From the NCBI GenBank assembly GCA_963580455.1, contig CAUZKV010000008.1, positions 744,001 to 808,000 of the forward strand: DNA of 64,000 nt, given 5' to 3'. Position 1 is the first letter of the stretch; every line of letters begins with the position of its first letter. Source of the stretch: Euonymus europaeus (lineage: Eukaryota > Streptophyta > Magnoliopsida > Celastrales > Celastraceae). Of the stretch, positions 37,701-51,150 are shown piece by piece. Position numbers and translations under genes: made by a program. A model generated the notes under the pieces. It made no database searches. It had not been told where the DNA came from and saw only the letters and a program-made list of their open reading frames with translations.

Positions 37701-40700
37701 ATTTTGATTTCAGAACTCGTGGCTAGTTGGTCTCGTTTCACCTATTTAGCCGCGCAATGTGGTTTCTTTACGTAAACGGATTTATGAATATCCGTTAACT
37801 CCGAGTTCTGAATTCGGTGATTTTTAGCTTGATTTCACACTACTTTTTGAGCTCTACGACCCTGGCGTTTCGGATTTTGATTTCAGAACTCGTGGCTAGT
37901 TGGTCTCATTTCACCTAGTTAGCCGCGAAATGTGGTTTCTTTACGTAAACGGTTTTATGAATATCCGTTGACTCCGAGTTCTGAATTCGGTGATTTTTAG
38001 CTTGATTTCACACTACTTTTCGAGCTCTAGAATCCTGGAATTTCGGATTTTGATTTCAGAACCCGTGGCTAGTTGGTCTCATTTCACCTATTTAGCCGCG
38101 CAATGTGGTTTCTTTACGTAAACGGTTTTATGAATATCCGTTGACTCCGAGTTCTGAATTCGGTGATTTTTAGCTTGATTTCACACTACTTTTCGAGCTC
38201 TACAATCCTGGCATTTCGGATTTTGATTTCAGAACCCGTGGCTAGTTGGTCTCATTTCACCTATTTAGCCGCGCAATGTGGTTTCTTTACGTAAACGGAT
38301 TTATGAATATCCGTTAACTCCGAGTTCTGAATTCGGTGATTTCTAGCTTGATTTCACACTACTTTTTGAGCTCTACGATCCTGGCATTTCGGATTTTGAT
38401 TTCAGAACTCGTGGCTAGTTGGTCTCGTTTCACCTAGTTAGCCGCGAAATGTGGTTTCTTTACGTAAACGGTTTTATGAATATCCGTTGACTCCGAGTTC
38501 TGAATTCGGTTATTTTTAGCTTGATTTCACACTACTTTTCGAGCTCTACAATCCTGGCGTTTCGGATTTTGATTTCAAAACTCGTGGCTAGTTGGTCTCG
38601 TTTCACCTAGTTAGCCGCGAAATGTGGTTTCTTTACGTAAACGGTTTTATGAATATCCGTTGACTCCGAGTTCTGAATTCGGTGATTTTTAGCTTGATTT
38701 CACACTACTTTTTGAGCTCTACGATCTTGGCGTTTCGGATTTTGATTTCAGAACTCGTGGCTAGTAGGTCTCGTTTCACCTAGTTAGCCGCGAAATGTGG
38801 TTTCTTTACGTAAACGGTTTTACGAATATCCGTTGACTCCGAGTTCTAAATTCGGTGATTTTTAGCTTGATTTCACACTACTTTTCGAGCTCTACAATCC
38901 TGGCATTTTGGATTTTGATTTCAGAACTCGTGGCTAGTTGGTCTCGTTTCACCTAGTTAGCCGCGAAATGTGGTTTCTTTACGTAAACGGTTTTACGAAT
39001 ATCCGTTGACTCCGAGTTCTGAATTCGGTGATTTTTAGCTTGATTTCACACTACTTTTCGAGCTCTACAATCCTGGCGTTTCGGATTTTGATTTCAGAAC
39101 TCGTGGCTAGTTGGTCTAGTTTCACCTATTTAGCCGCGCAATGTGGTTTCTTTACGTAAACGGATTTATGAATATCCGCTGACTCCGAGTTCTGAATTCG
39201 GTGATTTTTAGCTTGATTTCACACTACTTTTTGAGCTCTACGATCCTGGCATTTCGGATTTTGATTTCAGAACTCGTGGCTAGTAGGTCTCGTTTCACCT
39301 AGTTAGCCGCGAAATGTGGTTTCTTTACGTAAACCGTTTTATGAATATCCGTTGACTCCGAGTTCTGAATTCGGTGATTTTTAGCTTGATTTCACACTAC
39401 TTTTCGAGCTCTACAATCCTGGCATTTCGGATTTTGATTTCAGAACTCGTGGCTAGTTGGTCTCGTTTCACCTATTTAGCCGCGCAATGTGGTTTCTTTA
39501 CGTAAACGGATTTATGAATATCCGTTGACTTCGAGTTCTGAATTCGTTGATTTTTAGCTTGATTTCACACTACTTTTTGAGCTCTACGATCCTGGCGTTT
39601 CGGATTTTGATTTTAGAACTCGTGGCTAGTTGGTCTCGTTTCACCTAGTTAGCCGCAAAATGTGGTTTCTTTACGTAAACGGTTTTATGAATATCCGTTG
39701 ACTCCGAGTTCTGAATTCGGTGATTTTTAGCTTGATTTCACACTACTTTTCGAGCTCTACGATCCTGGAGTTTCGGATTTTGATTTCAGAACTCGTGGCT
39801 AGTAGGTCTCGTTTCACCTAGTTAGCCGCGAAATGTGGTTTCTTTACGTAAACGGTTTTATGAATATCCGTTGACTCCGAGTTCTGAATTCGGTGATTTT
39901 TAGCTTGATTTCACACTAATTTTGGAGCTCTACAATCCTGGTGTTTCAGATTTTGATTTCAGAACTCGTGGCTAGTTGGTCTCGTTTCACCTATTTCGCC
40001 GCGCAATGTGGTTTTTTATGTAAACGGATTTATGAATATCCGTTGACTCCGAGTTCTGAATTCGGTGATTTTTAGCTTGATTTCACACTACTTTTTGAGC
40101 TCTACGATCCTGGCGTTTCGGATTTTGATTTCTGAACTTGTGGCTAGTTGGTCTCGTTTCACCTAGTTAGCCGCGAAATGTGGTTTCTTTACGTAAACGG
40201 TTTTACGAATATCCGTTGACTCCGAGTTCTGAATTCGGTGATTTTTAGCTTGATTTCACACTACTTTTCGAGCTCTACGATCCTGGCGTTTCGGATTTTG
40301 ATTTCAGAACTCGTGGCTAGTAAGTCTCGTTTCACCTAGTTAGCCGCGAAATGTGGTTTCTTTACGTAAACGGTTTTATGAATATCCGTTGACTCCGAGT
40401 TCTGAATTCGGTGATTTTTAGCTTGATTTCACACTATTTTTCGAGCTCTACAATCCTGGCGTTTCGGATTTTGATTTCAGAACTCGTGGCTAGTTGGTCT
40501 CGTTTCACCTATTTAGCCGCGCAATGTGGTTTCTTTACGTAAACGGATTTATGAATATCCGTTGACTCCGAGTTCTGAATTCGGTGATTTTTAGCTTGAT
40601 TTCACACTACTTTTTGAGCTCTACAGTCCTGGCTTTTCGGATTTTGATTTCAGAACTCGTGGCTAGTTGGTCTCGTTTCACCTATTTAGCCGCGCAATGT

Positions 40701-40990
40701 GGTTTCTTTACGTAAACGGTTTTATGAATATCCGTTGACTCCGAGTTCTGAATTCGGCGATTTTTAGCTTGATTTCACACTACTTTTCGAGCTCTACAGT
40801 CCTGGCTTTTCGGATTTTGATTTCAGAACTCGTGGCTAGTTGGTCTCGTTTCACCTAGTTAGCCGCGAAATGTGGTTTCTTTACGTAAACGGTTTTATGA
40901 ATATCCGTTGACTCCGAGTTCTGAATTCGGTGATTTTTAGCTTGATTTCACACTACTTTTTGAGCTCTACAGTCCTGGCTTTTCGGATTT
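37701..40990 (+). repeat. Mixed block related to 42.0-44.3 kb at a 25-monomer offset
   Basis: About 38,570-39,970 corresponds to 42,900-44,290 at an offset of 4,324 bp (25 x 173 minus one). Anchors: TTTCAAAACTCG (38,577/42,901), CGATCTTGGCG, GGCATTTTGG, TATCCGCTGACTCC, GTAAACCGTTTTATG and CACTAATTTTGGAGC (39,917/44,241). TTAACTCC at 37,796/42,120 keeps the same offset, but the monomers around 38,030-38,250 (AGAACCCG, GGAATTTCGG) instead resemble 28.2 and 35.1 kb. A one-base deletion gives GGTTTTTTATGTAAAC at about 40,011. From 40,300 to 40,990 the B-rich pattern with ACAGTCCTGGC resembles 31.1-31.6 kb. No gene is present. Confidence 0.82.
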
Positions 40991-43900
40991 TGATTTCAGA
41001 ACTCGTGGCTAGTTGGTCTCGTTTCACCTATTTAGCCGCGCAATGTGGTTTCTTTACGTAAACGGTTTTATGAATATCCGTTGACTCCGAGTTCTGAATT
41101 CGGCGATTTTTAGCTTGATTTCACACTACTTTTCGAGCTCTACAGTCCTGGCTTTTCGGATTTTGATTTCAGAACTCGTGGCTAGTTGGTCTCGTTTCAC
41201 CTATTTAGCCGCGCAATGTGGTTTCTTTACGTAAACGGATTTATGAATATCCGTTGACTCCGAGTTCTGAATTCGGTGATTTTTAGCTTGATTTCACACT
41301 ACTTTTTGAGCTCTACAGTCCTGGATTTTCGGATTTTGATTTCAGAACTCGTGGCTAGTTGGTCTCGTTTCACCTATTTAGCCGCGCAATGTGGTTTCTT
41401 TACGTAAACGGTTTTATGAATATCCGTTGACTCCGAGTTCTGAATTCGGCGATTTTTAGCTTGATTTCACACTACTTTTCGAGCTCTACAGTCCTGGCTT
41501 TTCGGATTTTGATTTCAGAACTCGTGGCTAGTTGGTCTCGTTTCACCTAGTTAGCCGCGAAATGTGGTTTCTTTACGTAAACGGTTTTATGAATATCCGT
41601 TGACTCCGAGTTCTGAATTCGGTTATTTTTAGCTTGATTTCACACTACTTTTTGAGCTCTACAATCCTGGCGTTTCGGATTTTGATTTCAGAACTCGTGG
41701 CTAGTTAGTCTCGTTTCACATATTTAGCCGCGCAATGTGGTTTCTTTACGTAAACGGATTTATGAATATCCGTTGACTCCGAGTTCTGAATTCGGTGATT
41801 TTTAGCTTGATTTCACACTACTTTTTGAGCTCTACGATCCTGGCGTTTCGGATTTTGATTTCAGAACTCGTGGCTAGTTGGTCTCGTTTCAGCTAGTTAG
41901 CCGCAAAATGTGGTTTCTTTACGTAAACGGTTTTATGAATATCCGTTGACTCCGAGTTCTGAATTCGGTGATTTTTAGCTTGATTTCACACTACTTTTCG
42001 AGCTCTACAATCCTGGCGTTTCGGATTTTGATTTCAGAACTCGTGGCTAGTTGGTCTCGTTTCACCTATTTAGCCGCGCAATGTGGTTTCTTTACGTAAA
42101 CGGATTTATGAATATCCGTTAACTCCGAGTTCTGAATTCGGTGATTTTTAGCTTGATTTCACACTACTTTTTGAGCTCTACGACCCTGGCGTTTCGGATT
42201 TTGATTTCAGAACTCGTGGCTAGTTGGTCTCATTTCACCTAGTTAGCCGCGAAATGTGGTTTCTTTACGTAAACGGTTTTATGAATATCCGTTGACTCCG
42301 AGTTCTGAATTCGGTGATTTTTAGCTTGATTTCACACTAGTTTTTGAGCTCTACGATCCTGGCATTTCGGATTTTGATTTCAGAACTCGTGGCTAGTTGG
42401 TCTCGTTTCACCTAGTTAGCCGCGAAATGTGGTTTCTTTACGTAAACGGTTTTATGAATATCCGTTGACTCCGAGTTCTGAATTCTGTTATTTTTAGCTT
42501 GATTTCACACTACTTTTCGAGCTCTACAATCCTGGCGTTTCGGATTTTGATTTCAAAACTCGTGGCTAGTTGGTCTCGTTTCACCTAGTTAGCCGCGAAA
42601 TGTGGTTTCTTTACGTAAACGGTTTTATGAATATCCGTTAACTCCGAGTTCTGAATTCGGTGATTTTTAGCTTGATTTCACACTACTTTTTGAGCTCTAC
42701 GATCCTGGCATTTCGGATTTTGATTTCAGAACTCGTGGCTAGTTGGTCTCGTTTCACCTAGTTAGCCGCGAAATGTGGTTTCTTTACGTAAACGGTTTTA
42801 TGAATATCCGTTGACTCCGAGTTCTGAATTCTGTTATTTTTAGCTTGATTTCACACTACTTTTCGAGCTCTACAATCCTGGCGTTTCGGATTTTGATTTC
42901 AAAACTCGTGGCTAGTTGGTCTCGTTTCACCTAGTTAGCCGCGAAATGTGGTTTCTTTACGTAAACGGTTTTATGAATATCCGTTGACTCCGAGTTCTGA
43001 ATTCGGTGATTTTTAGCTTGATTTCACACTACTTTTTGAGCTCTACGATCTTGGCGTTTCGGATTTTGATTTCAGAACTCGTGGCTAGTAGGTCTCGTTT
43101 CACCTAGTTAGCCGCGAAATGTGGTTTCTTTACGTAAACGGTTTTATGAATATCCGTTGACTCCGAGTTCTGAATTCGGTGATTTTTAGCTTGATTTCAC
43201 ACTACTTTTCGAGCTCTACAATCCTGGCATTTTGGATTTTGATTTCAGAACTCGTGGCTAGTTGGTCTCGTTTCACCTAGTTAGCCGCGAAATGTGGTTT
43301 CTTTACGTAAACGGTTTTACGAATATCCGTTGACTCCGAGTTCTGAATTCGGTGATTTTTAGCTTGATTTCACACTACTTTTCGAGCTCTACAATCCTGG
43401 CGTTTCGGATTTTGATTTCAGAACTCGTGGCTAGTTGGTCTAGTTTCACCTATTTAGCCGCGCAATGTGGTTTCTTTACGTAAACGGATTTATGAATATC
43501 CGCTGACTCCGAGTTCTGAATTCGGTGATTTTTAGCTTTATTTCACACTACTTTTTGAGCTCTACGATCCTGGCGTTTCGGATTTTGATTTCAGAACTCG
43601 TGGCTAGTAGGTCTCGTTTCACCTAGTTAGCCGTGAAATGTGGTTTCTTTACGTAAACCGTTTTATGAATATCCGTTGACTCCGAGTTCTGAATTCGGTG
43701 ATTTTTAGCTTGATTTCACACTACTTTTCGAGCGCTACAATCCTGGCATTTCGGATTTTGATTTCAAAACTCGTGGCTAGTTGGTCTCGTTTCACCTATT
43801 TAGCCGCGCAATGTGGTTTCTTTACGTAAACGGATTTATGAATATCCGTTGACTTCGAGTTCTGAATTCGGTGATTTTTAGCTTGATTTCACACTACTTT

Positions 43901-46900
43901 TTGAGCTCTACGATCCTGGCGTTTCGGATTTTGATTTTAGAACTCGTGGCTAGTTGGTCTCGTTTCACCTAGTTAGCCGCAAAATGTGGTTTCTTTACGT
44001 AAACGGTTTTATGAATATCCGTTGACTCCGAGTTCTGAATTCGGTGATTTTTAGCTTGATTTCACACTACTTTTCGAGCTCTACGATCCTGGAGTTTCGG
44101 ATTTTGATTTCAGAACTCGTGGCTAGTAGGTCTCGTTTCACCTAGTTAGCCGCGAAATGTGGTTTCTTTACGTAAACGGTTTTATGAATATCCGTTGACT
44201 CCGAGTTCTGAATTCGGTGATTTTTAGCTTGATTTCACACTAATTTTGGAGCTCTACAATCCTGGTGTTTCAGATTTTGATTTCAGAACTCGTGGCTAGT
44301 TGGTCTCGTTTCACCTATTTAGCCGCGCAATGTGGTTTCTTTACGTAAACGGTTTTATGAATATCCGTTGACTCCGAGTTCTGAATTCGGCGATTTTTAG
44401 CTTGATTTCACACTACTTTTCGAGCTCTACAGTCCTGGCTTTTCGGATTTTGATTTCAGAACTCGTGGCTAGTTGGTCTCGTTTCACCTATTTAGCCGCG
44501 CAATGTGGTTTCTTTACGTAAACGGATTTATGAATATCCGTTGACTCCGAGTTCTGAATTCGGTGATTTTTAGCTTGATTTCACACTACTTTTTGAGCTC
44601 TACAGTCCTGGATTTTCGGATTTTGATTTCAGAACTCGTGGCTAGTTGGTCTCGTTTCACCTATTTAGCCGCGCAATGTGGTTTCTTTACGTAAACGGTT
44701 TTATGAATATCCGTTGACTCCGAGTTCTGAATTCGGCGATTTTTAGCTTGATTTCACACTACTTTTCGAGCTCTACAGTCCTGGCTTTTCGGATTTTGAT
44801 TTCAGAACTCGTGGCTAGTTGGTCTCGTTTCACCTAGTTAGCCGCGAAATGTGGTTTCTTTACGTAAACGGTTTTATGAATATCCGTTGACTCCGAGTTC
44901 TGAATTCGGTTATTTTTAGCTTGATTTCACACTACTTTTTGAGCTCTACAATCCTGGCGTTTCGGATTTTGATTTCAGAACTCGTGGCTAGTTAGTCTCG
45001 TTTCACATATTTAGCCGCGCAATGTGGTTTCTTTACGTAAACGGATTTATGAATATCCGTTGACTCCGAGTTCTGAATTCGGTGATTTTTAGCTTGATTT
45101 CACACTACTTTTTGAGCTCTACGATCCTGGCGTTTCGGATTTTGATTTCAGAACTCGTGGCTAGTTGGTCTCGTTTCAGCTAGTTAGCCGCAAAATGTGG
45201 TTTCTTTACGTAAACGGTTTTATGAATATCCGTTGACTCCGAGTTCTGAATTCGGTGATTTTTAGCTTGATTTCACACTACTTTTCGAGCTCTACAATCC
45301 TGGCGTTTCGGATTTTGATTTCAGAACTCGTGGCTAGTTGGTCTCGTTTCACCTATTTAGCCGCGCAATGTGGTTTCTTTACGTAAACGGATTTATGAAT
45401 ATCCGTTAACTCCGAGTTCTGAATTCGGTGATTTTTAGCTTGATTTCACACTACTTTTTGAGCTCTACGACCCTGGCGTTTCGGATTTTGATTTCAGAAC
45501 TCGTGGCTAGTTGGTCTCATTTCACCTAGTTAGCCGCGAAATGTGGTTTCTTTACGTAAACGGTTTTATGAATATCCGTTGACTCCGAGTTCTGAATTCG
45601 GTGATTTTTAGCTTGATTTCACACTACTTTTTGAGCTCTACGATCCTGGCATTTCGGATTTTGATTTCAGAACTCGTGGCTAGTTGGTCTCGTTTCACCT
45701 AGTTAGCCGCGAAATGTGGTTTCTTTACGTAAACGGTTTTATGAATATCCGTTGACTCCGAGTTCTGAATTCTGTTATTTTTAGCTTGATTTCACACTAC
45801 TTTTCGAGCTCTACAATCCTGGCGTTTCGGATTTTGATTTCAAAACTCGTGGCTAGTTGGTCTCGTTTCACCTAGTTAGCCGCGAAATGTGGTTTCTTTA
45901 CGTAAACGGTTTTATGAATATCCGTTAACTCCGAGTTCTGAATTCGGTGATTTTTAGCTTGATTTCACACTACTTTTTGAGCTCTACGATCCTGGCATTT
46001 CGGATTTTGATTTCAGAACTCGTGGCTAGTTGGTCTCGTTTCACCTAGTTAGCCGCGAAATGTGGTTTCTTTACGTAAACGGTTTTATGAATATCCGTTG
46101 ACTCCGAGTTCTGAATTCTGTTATTTTTAGCTTGATTTCACACTACTTTTCGAGCTCTACAATCCTGGCGTTTCGGATTTTGATTTCAAAACTCGTGGCT
46201 AGTTGGTCTCGTTTCACCTAGTTAGCCGCGAAATGTGGTTTCTTTACGTAAACGGTTTTATGAATATCCGTTGACTCCGAGTTCTGAATTCGGTGATTTT
46301 TAGCTTGATTTCACACTACTTTTTGAGCTCTACGATCTTGGCGTTTCGGATTTTGATTTCAGAACTCGTGGCTAGTAGGTCTCGTTTCACCTAGTTAGCC
46401 GCGAAATGTGGTTTCTTTACGTAAACGGTTTTATGAATATCCGTTGACTCCGAGTTCTGAATTCGGTGATTTTTAGCTTGATTTCACACTACTTTTCGAG
46501 CTCTACAATCCTGGCATTTTGGATTTTGATTTCAGAACTCGTGGCTAGTTGGTCTCGTTTCACCTAGTTAGCCGCGAAATGTGGTTTCTTTACGTAAACG
46601 GTTTTACGAATATCCGTTGACTCCGAGTTCTGAATTCGGTGATTTTTAGCTTGATTTCACACTACTTTTCGAGCTCTACAATCCTGGCGTTTCGGATTTT
46701 GATTTCAGAACTCGTGGCTAGTTGGTCTAGTTTCACCTATTTAGCCGCGCAATGTGGTTTCTTTACGTAAACGGATTTATGAATATCCGCTGACTCCGAG
46801 TTCTGAATTCGGTGATTTTTAGCTTTATTTCACACTACTTTTTGAGCTCTACGATCCTGGCGTTTCGGATTTTGATTTCAGAACTCGTGGCTAGTAGGTC

Positions 46901-47607
46901 TCGTTTCACCTAGTTAGCCGTGAAATGTGGTTTCTTTACGTAAACCGTTTTATGAATATCCGTTGACTCCGAGTTCTGAATTCGGTGATTTTTAGCTTGA
47001 TTTCACACTACTTTTCGAGCGCTACAATCCTGGCATTTCGGATTTTGATTTCAAAACTCGTGGCTAGTTGGTCTCGTTTCACCTATTTAGCCGCGCAATG
47101 TGGTTTCTTTACGTAAACGGATTTATGAATATCCGTTGACTTCGAGTTCTGAATTCGGTGATTTTTAGCTTGATTTCACACTACTTTTTGAGCTCTACGA
47201 TCCTGGCGTTTCGGATTTTGATTTTAGAACTCGTGGCTAGTTGGTCTCGTTTCACCTAGTTAGCCGCAAAATGTGGTTTCTTTACGTAAACGGTTTTATG
47301 AATATCCGTTGACTCCGAGTTCTGAATTCGGTGATTTTTAGCTTGATTTCACACTACTTTTCGAGCTCTACGATCCTGGAGTTTCGGATTTTGATTTCAG
47401 AACTCGTGGCTAGTAGGTCTCGTTTCACCTAGTTAGCCGCGAAATGTGGTTTCTTTACGTAAACGGTTTTATGAATATCCGTTGACTCCGAGTTCTGAAT
47501 TCGGTGATTTTTAGCTTGATTTCACACTAATTTTGGAGCTCTACAATCCTGGTGTTTCAGATTTTGATTTCAGAACTCGTGGCTAGTTGGTCTCGTTTCA
47601 CCTATTT
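40991..47607 (+). repeat. 19-mer (3,287 bp) tandem duplication
   Basis: Copy 1 is about 40,991-44,320 and copy 2 about 44,278-47,607, at an exact 19 x 173 offset. Anchors: CAGTCCTGGATTTTCGG (41,318/44,605), CGTTTCAGCTAGTTAG (41,885/45,172), TTCTGTTATTTTTAG, TAGCTTTATTTCAC, CCGTGAAATG and GAGCGCTACAATCC (43,730/47,017). I saw no mismatch while comparing these markers. The copy junction falls inside a monomer: the CACTAATTTTGGAGC/GGTGTTTCAG monomer is followed by CTATTTAGCC at 44,317 but by CTATTTCGCC at 39,990 and 47,604, which places the exchange point just after it. Confidence 0.93.
42340..42960 (+). repeat. Dimer (346 bp) repeat inside the 19-mer
   Basis: The rare TTCTGTTATTTTTAG variant occurs at 42,483 and 42,829, two monomers apart, with matching CGATCCTGGCATTTCGG and TTTCAAAACTCG around each. 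The same pair recurs in the second 19-mer copy near 45,770 and 46,116, so the dimer doubled before the 19-mer duplicated. Confidence 0.85.
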
Positions 47608-50600
47608 CGCCGCGCAATGTGGTTTTTTACGTAAACGGATTTATGAATATCCGTTGACTCCGAGTTCTGAATTCGGTGATTTTTAGCTTGATTTCACACT
47701 ACTTTTTGAGCTCTACGATCCTGGCATTTCGGATTTTGATTTCAGAACTCGTGGCTAGTTGGTCTCGTTTCACCTAGTTAGCCGCGAAATGTGGTTTCTT
47801 TACGTAAACGGTTTTATGAATATCCGTTGACTCCGAGTTCTGAATTCGGTGATTTTTAGCTTGATTTCACACTACTTTTCGAGCTCTACAGTCCTGGTGT
47901 TTCGGATTTTGATTTCAGAACTCGTGGCTAGTTGGTCTCGTTTCACCTATTTAGCCGCGCAATGTGGTTTCTTTACGTAAACGGATTTATGCATATCCGT
48001 TGACTCCGAGTTCTGAATTCGGTGATTTTTAGCTTGATTTCACACTACTTTTTGAGCTCTACGATCCTGGCGTTTCGGATTTTGATTTCAGAACTCGTGG
48101 CTAGTTGGTCTCATTTCACCTAGTTAGCCGCGAAATGTGGTTTCTTTACGTAAACGGTTTTATGAATATCCGTTGACTCCGAGTTCTGAATTCGATTATT
48201 TTTAGCTTGATTTCACACTACTTTTTGAGCTCTACGATCCTGGCATTTCGGATTTTGATTTCAGAACTCGTGGCTAGTTGGTCTCGTTTCAGCTAGTTAG
48301 CCGCGAAATGTGGTTTCTTTACGTAAACGGTTTTACGAATATCCGTTGACTCCGAGTTCTGAATTCGGTGATTTTTAGCTTGATTTCACACTAATTTTCG
48401 AGCTCTACAATCGTGGCGTTTCGGATTTTGATTTCAGAACTCGTTGCTAGTTGGTCTAGTTTCACCTATTTAGCTGCGCAATGTGGTTTCTTTACGTAAA
48501 CGGATTTATGAATATCCGTTGACTCCGAGTTCTGAATTCGGTGATTTTTAGCTTGATTTCACACTACTTTTTGAGCTCTACGATCCTGGTGTTTCGGATT
48601 TTGATTTCAGAACTCGTGGCTAGTTGGTCTCGTTTCACCTAGTTAGCCGCGAAATGTGGTTTCTTTACGTAAACGGTTTTATGAATATCCGTTGACTCCG
48701 AGTTCTGAATTCGGTGATTTTTAGCTTGATTTCACACTACTTTTCGAGCTCTACGATCCTGGCGTTTCGGATTTTGATTTCAGAACTCGTGGCTAGTAGG
48801 TCTCGTTTCACCTAGTTAGCCGCGAAATTTGGTTTTATTACGTAAACAGTTTTATGAATATCCGTTGACTCCGAGTTCTGAATTCGGTGATTTTTAGCTT
48901 GATTTCACACTACTTTTCGAGCTCTACAGTCCTGGCATTTCGGATTTTAATTTCAGAACTCGTGGCTAGTTGGTCTCGTTTCACCTATTTAGCCCCGCAA
49001 TGTGGTTTCTTTACGTAAACGGATTTATGAATATCCGTTGACTCCGAGTTCTGAATTCGGTGATTTTTAGCTTGATTTCACACTACTTTTTGAGCTCTAC
49101 GATCCTGGCGTTTCGGATTTTGATTTCAGAACTCGTGGCTAGTTGGTCTCATTTCACCTAGTTAGCCGCGAAATGTGGTTTCTTTACGTAAACGGTTTTA
49201 TGAATATCCGTTGACTCCGAGTTCTGAATTCGGTTATTTTTAGCTTGATTTCACACTACTTTTTGAGCTCTACGATCCTGGTGTTTCGGATTTTGATTTC
49301 AGAACTCGTGGCTAGTTGGTCTAGTTTCACCTAGTTAGCCGCGAAATGTGGTTTCTTTACGTAAATAGTTTTTGAATATCCGTTGACTTCGAGTTCTGAA
49401 TTCGGTGATTTTTAGCTTGATTTCACACTACTTTTTGAGCTCTACGATCCTGGCGTTTCGGATTTTGATTTCTGAACTCGTGGCTAGTTGGTCTCGTTTC
49501 ACCTAGTTAGCCGCGAAATGTGGTTTCTTTACGTAAACGGTTTTACGAATATCCGTTGACTCCGAGTTCTGAATTCGGTGATTTTTAGCTTGATTTCACA
49601 CTACTTTTTGAGCTCTACAATCGTGGCGTTTCGGATTTTGATTTCAGAACTCGTGGCTAGTTGGTCTAGTTTCACCTATTTAGCCGCGCAATGTGGTTTC
49701 TTTACGTAAACGGATTTATGAATATCCGTTGACTCCGAGTTCTGAATTCGGTGATTTTTAGCTTGGTTTCACACTACTTTTTGAGCTCTACGATCCTGGC
49801 GTTTCGGATTTTGATTTCAGAACTCGTGGCTAGTCGGTCTAGTTTCACCTATTTAGCCGCGCAATGTGGTTTCTTTACGTAAACGGATTTATGAATATCC
49901 GTTGACTCCGAGTTCTGAATTCGGTGATTTTTAGCTTGATTTCACACTACTTTTTGAGCTCTACGATCCTGGCGTTTCGGATTTTGATTTCAGAACTCGT
50001 GGCTAGTTGGTCTCGTTTCACCTAGTTAGCCGCGAAATGTGGTTTCTTTACGTAAACGGTTTTATGAATATCCGTTGACTCCGAGTTCTGAATTCGGTGA
50101 TTTTTAGCTTGATTTCACACTACTTTTCGAGCTCTACAGTCCTGGCATTTCGGATTTTAATTTCAGAACTCGTGGCTAGTTGGTCTTGTTTCACCTATTT
50201 AGCCGCGCAATGTGGTTTCTTTACGTAAACGGATTTATGAATATCCGTTGACTCCGAGTTCTGAATTCGGTGATTTTTAGCTTGATTTCACACTACTTTT
50301 TGAGCTCTACAATCCTGGCGTTTCGGATTTTGATTTCAGAACTCGTGGCTAGTTGGTCTCGTTTCACCTAGTTAGCCGCGAAATGTGGTTTCTTTACGTA
50401 AACGGTTTTATGAATATCCGTTGACTCCGAGTTCTGAATTCGGTTATTTTTAGCTTGATTTCACACTACTTTTTGAGCTCTACGATCCTGGTGTTTCGGA
50501 TTTTGATTTCAGAACTCGTGGCTAGTTGGTCTCGTTTCACCTAGTTAGCCGCGAAATGTGGTTTCTTTACGTAAATAGTTTTTGAATATCCGTTGACTTC

Positions 50601-51150
50601 GAGTTCTGAATTCGGTGATTTTTAGCTTGATTTCACACTACTTTTTGAGCTCTACGATCCTGGCGTTTCGGATTTTGATTTCTGAACTCGTGGCTAGTTG
50701 GTCTCGTTTCACCTAGTTAGCCGCGAAATGTGGTTTCTTTACGTAAACGGTTTTACGAATATCCGTTGACTCCGAGTTCTGAATTCGGTGATTTTTAGCT
50801 TGATTTCACACTACTTTTCGAGCTCTACAATCGTGGCGTTTCGGATTTTGATTTCAGAACTCGTGGCTAGTCGGTCTAGTTTCACCTATTTAGCCGCGCA
50901 ATGTGGTTTCTTTACGTAAACGGATTTATGAATATCCGTTGACTCCGAGTTCTGAATTCGGTGATTTTTAGCTTGATTTCACACTACTTTTTGAGCTCTA
51001 CGATCCTGGCGTTTCGGATTTTGATTTCAGAACTCGTGGCTAGTTGGTCTCGTTTCACCTAGTTAGCCGCGAAATGTGGTTTCTTTACGTAAACGGTTTT
51101 ATGAATATCCGTTGACTCCGAGTTCTGAATTCGGTGATTTTTAGCTTGAT
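47608..51150 (+). repeat. 7-mer (1,210 bp) repeat at the end of zone II
   Basis: After the 19-mers comes a monomer with CTATTTCGCC and a one-base-short GGTTTTTTACG (47,621). Between about 48,900 and 51,100 two related segments lie 1,210 bp apart, which is 7 x 173 minus one. Anchors: CATTTCGGATTTTAATTTC (48,936/50,146), the 172-bp GTAAATAGTTTTTG monomer (49,364/50,574), TTTCTGAACTCG, TTTTACGAATATCC and ACAATCGTGGCG. The copies differ by scattered substitutions such as GTAGGTCTCG against GTTGGTCTCG. The same 1,210-bp step occurs at 17,890-19,100, 19,618-20,828 and 22,557-23,767. No gene is present. Confidence 0.85.

Larger units (their letters stand above)
16161..50590 (+). repeat. Family of 172-bp monomers with GTAAATAGTTTTTG
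   Basis: Thirteen monomers carry the same one-base deletion, giving AATAGTTTTTGAATATCC with GACTTCGAG just downstream. AATAG starts at 16,161, 17,890, 19,100, 19,618, 20,828, 22,557, 23,767, 28,783, 30,685, 33,798, 35,700, 49,364 and 50,574. A 173-bp form, AAATAGTTTTATG, is seen at about 10,453, 11,144, 11,664, 12,702, 13,567 and 14,951 and is the likely precursor. The identical flanks show that one deleted monomer was copied by the larger duplications rather than arising many times. The change also destroys the AACGG arm of the internal hairpin. Confidence 0.92.
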
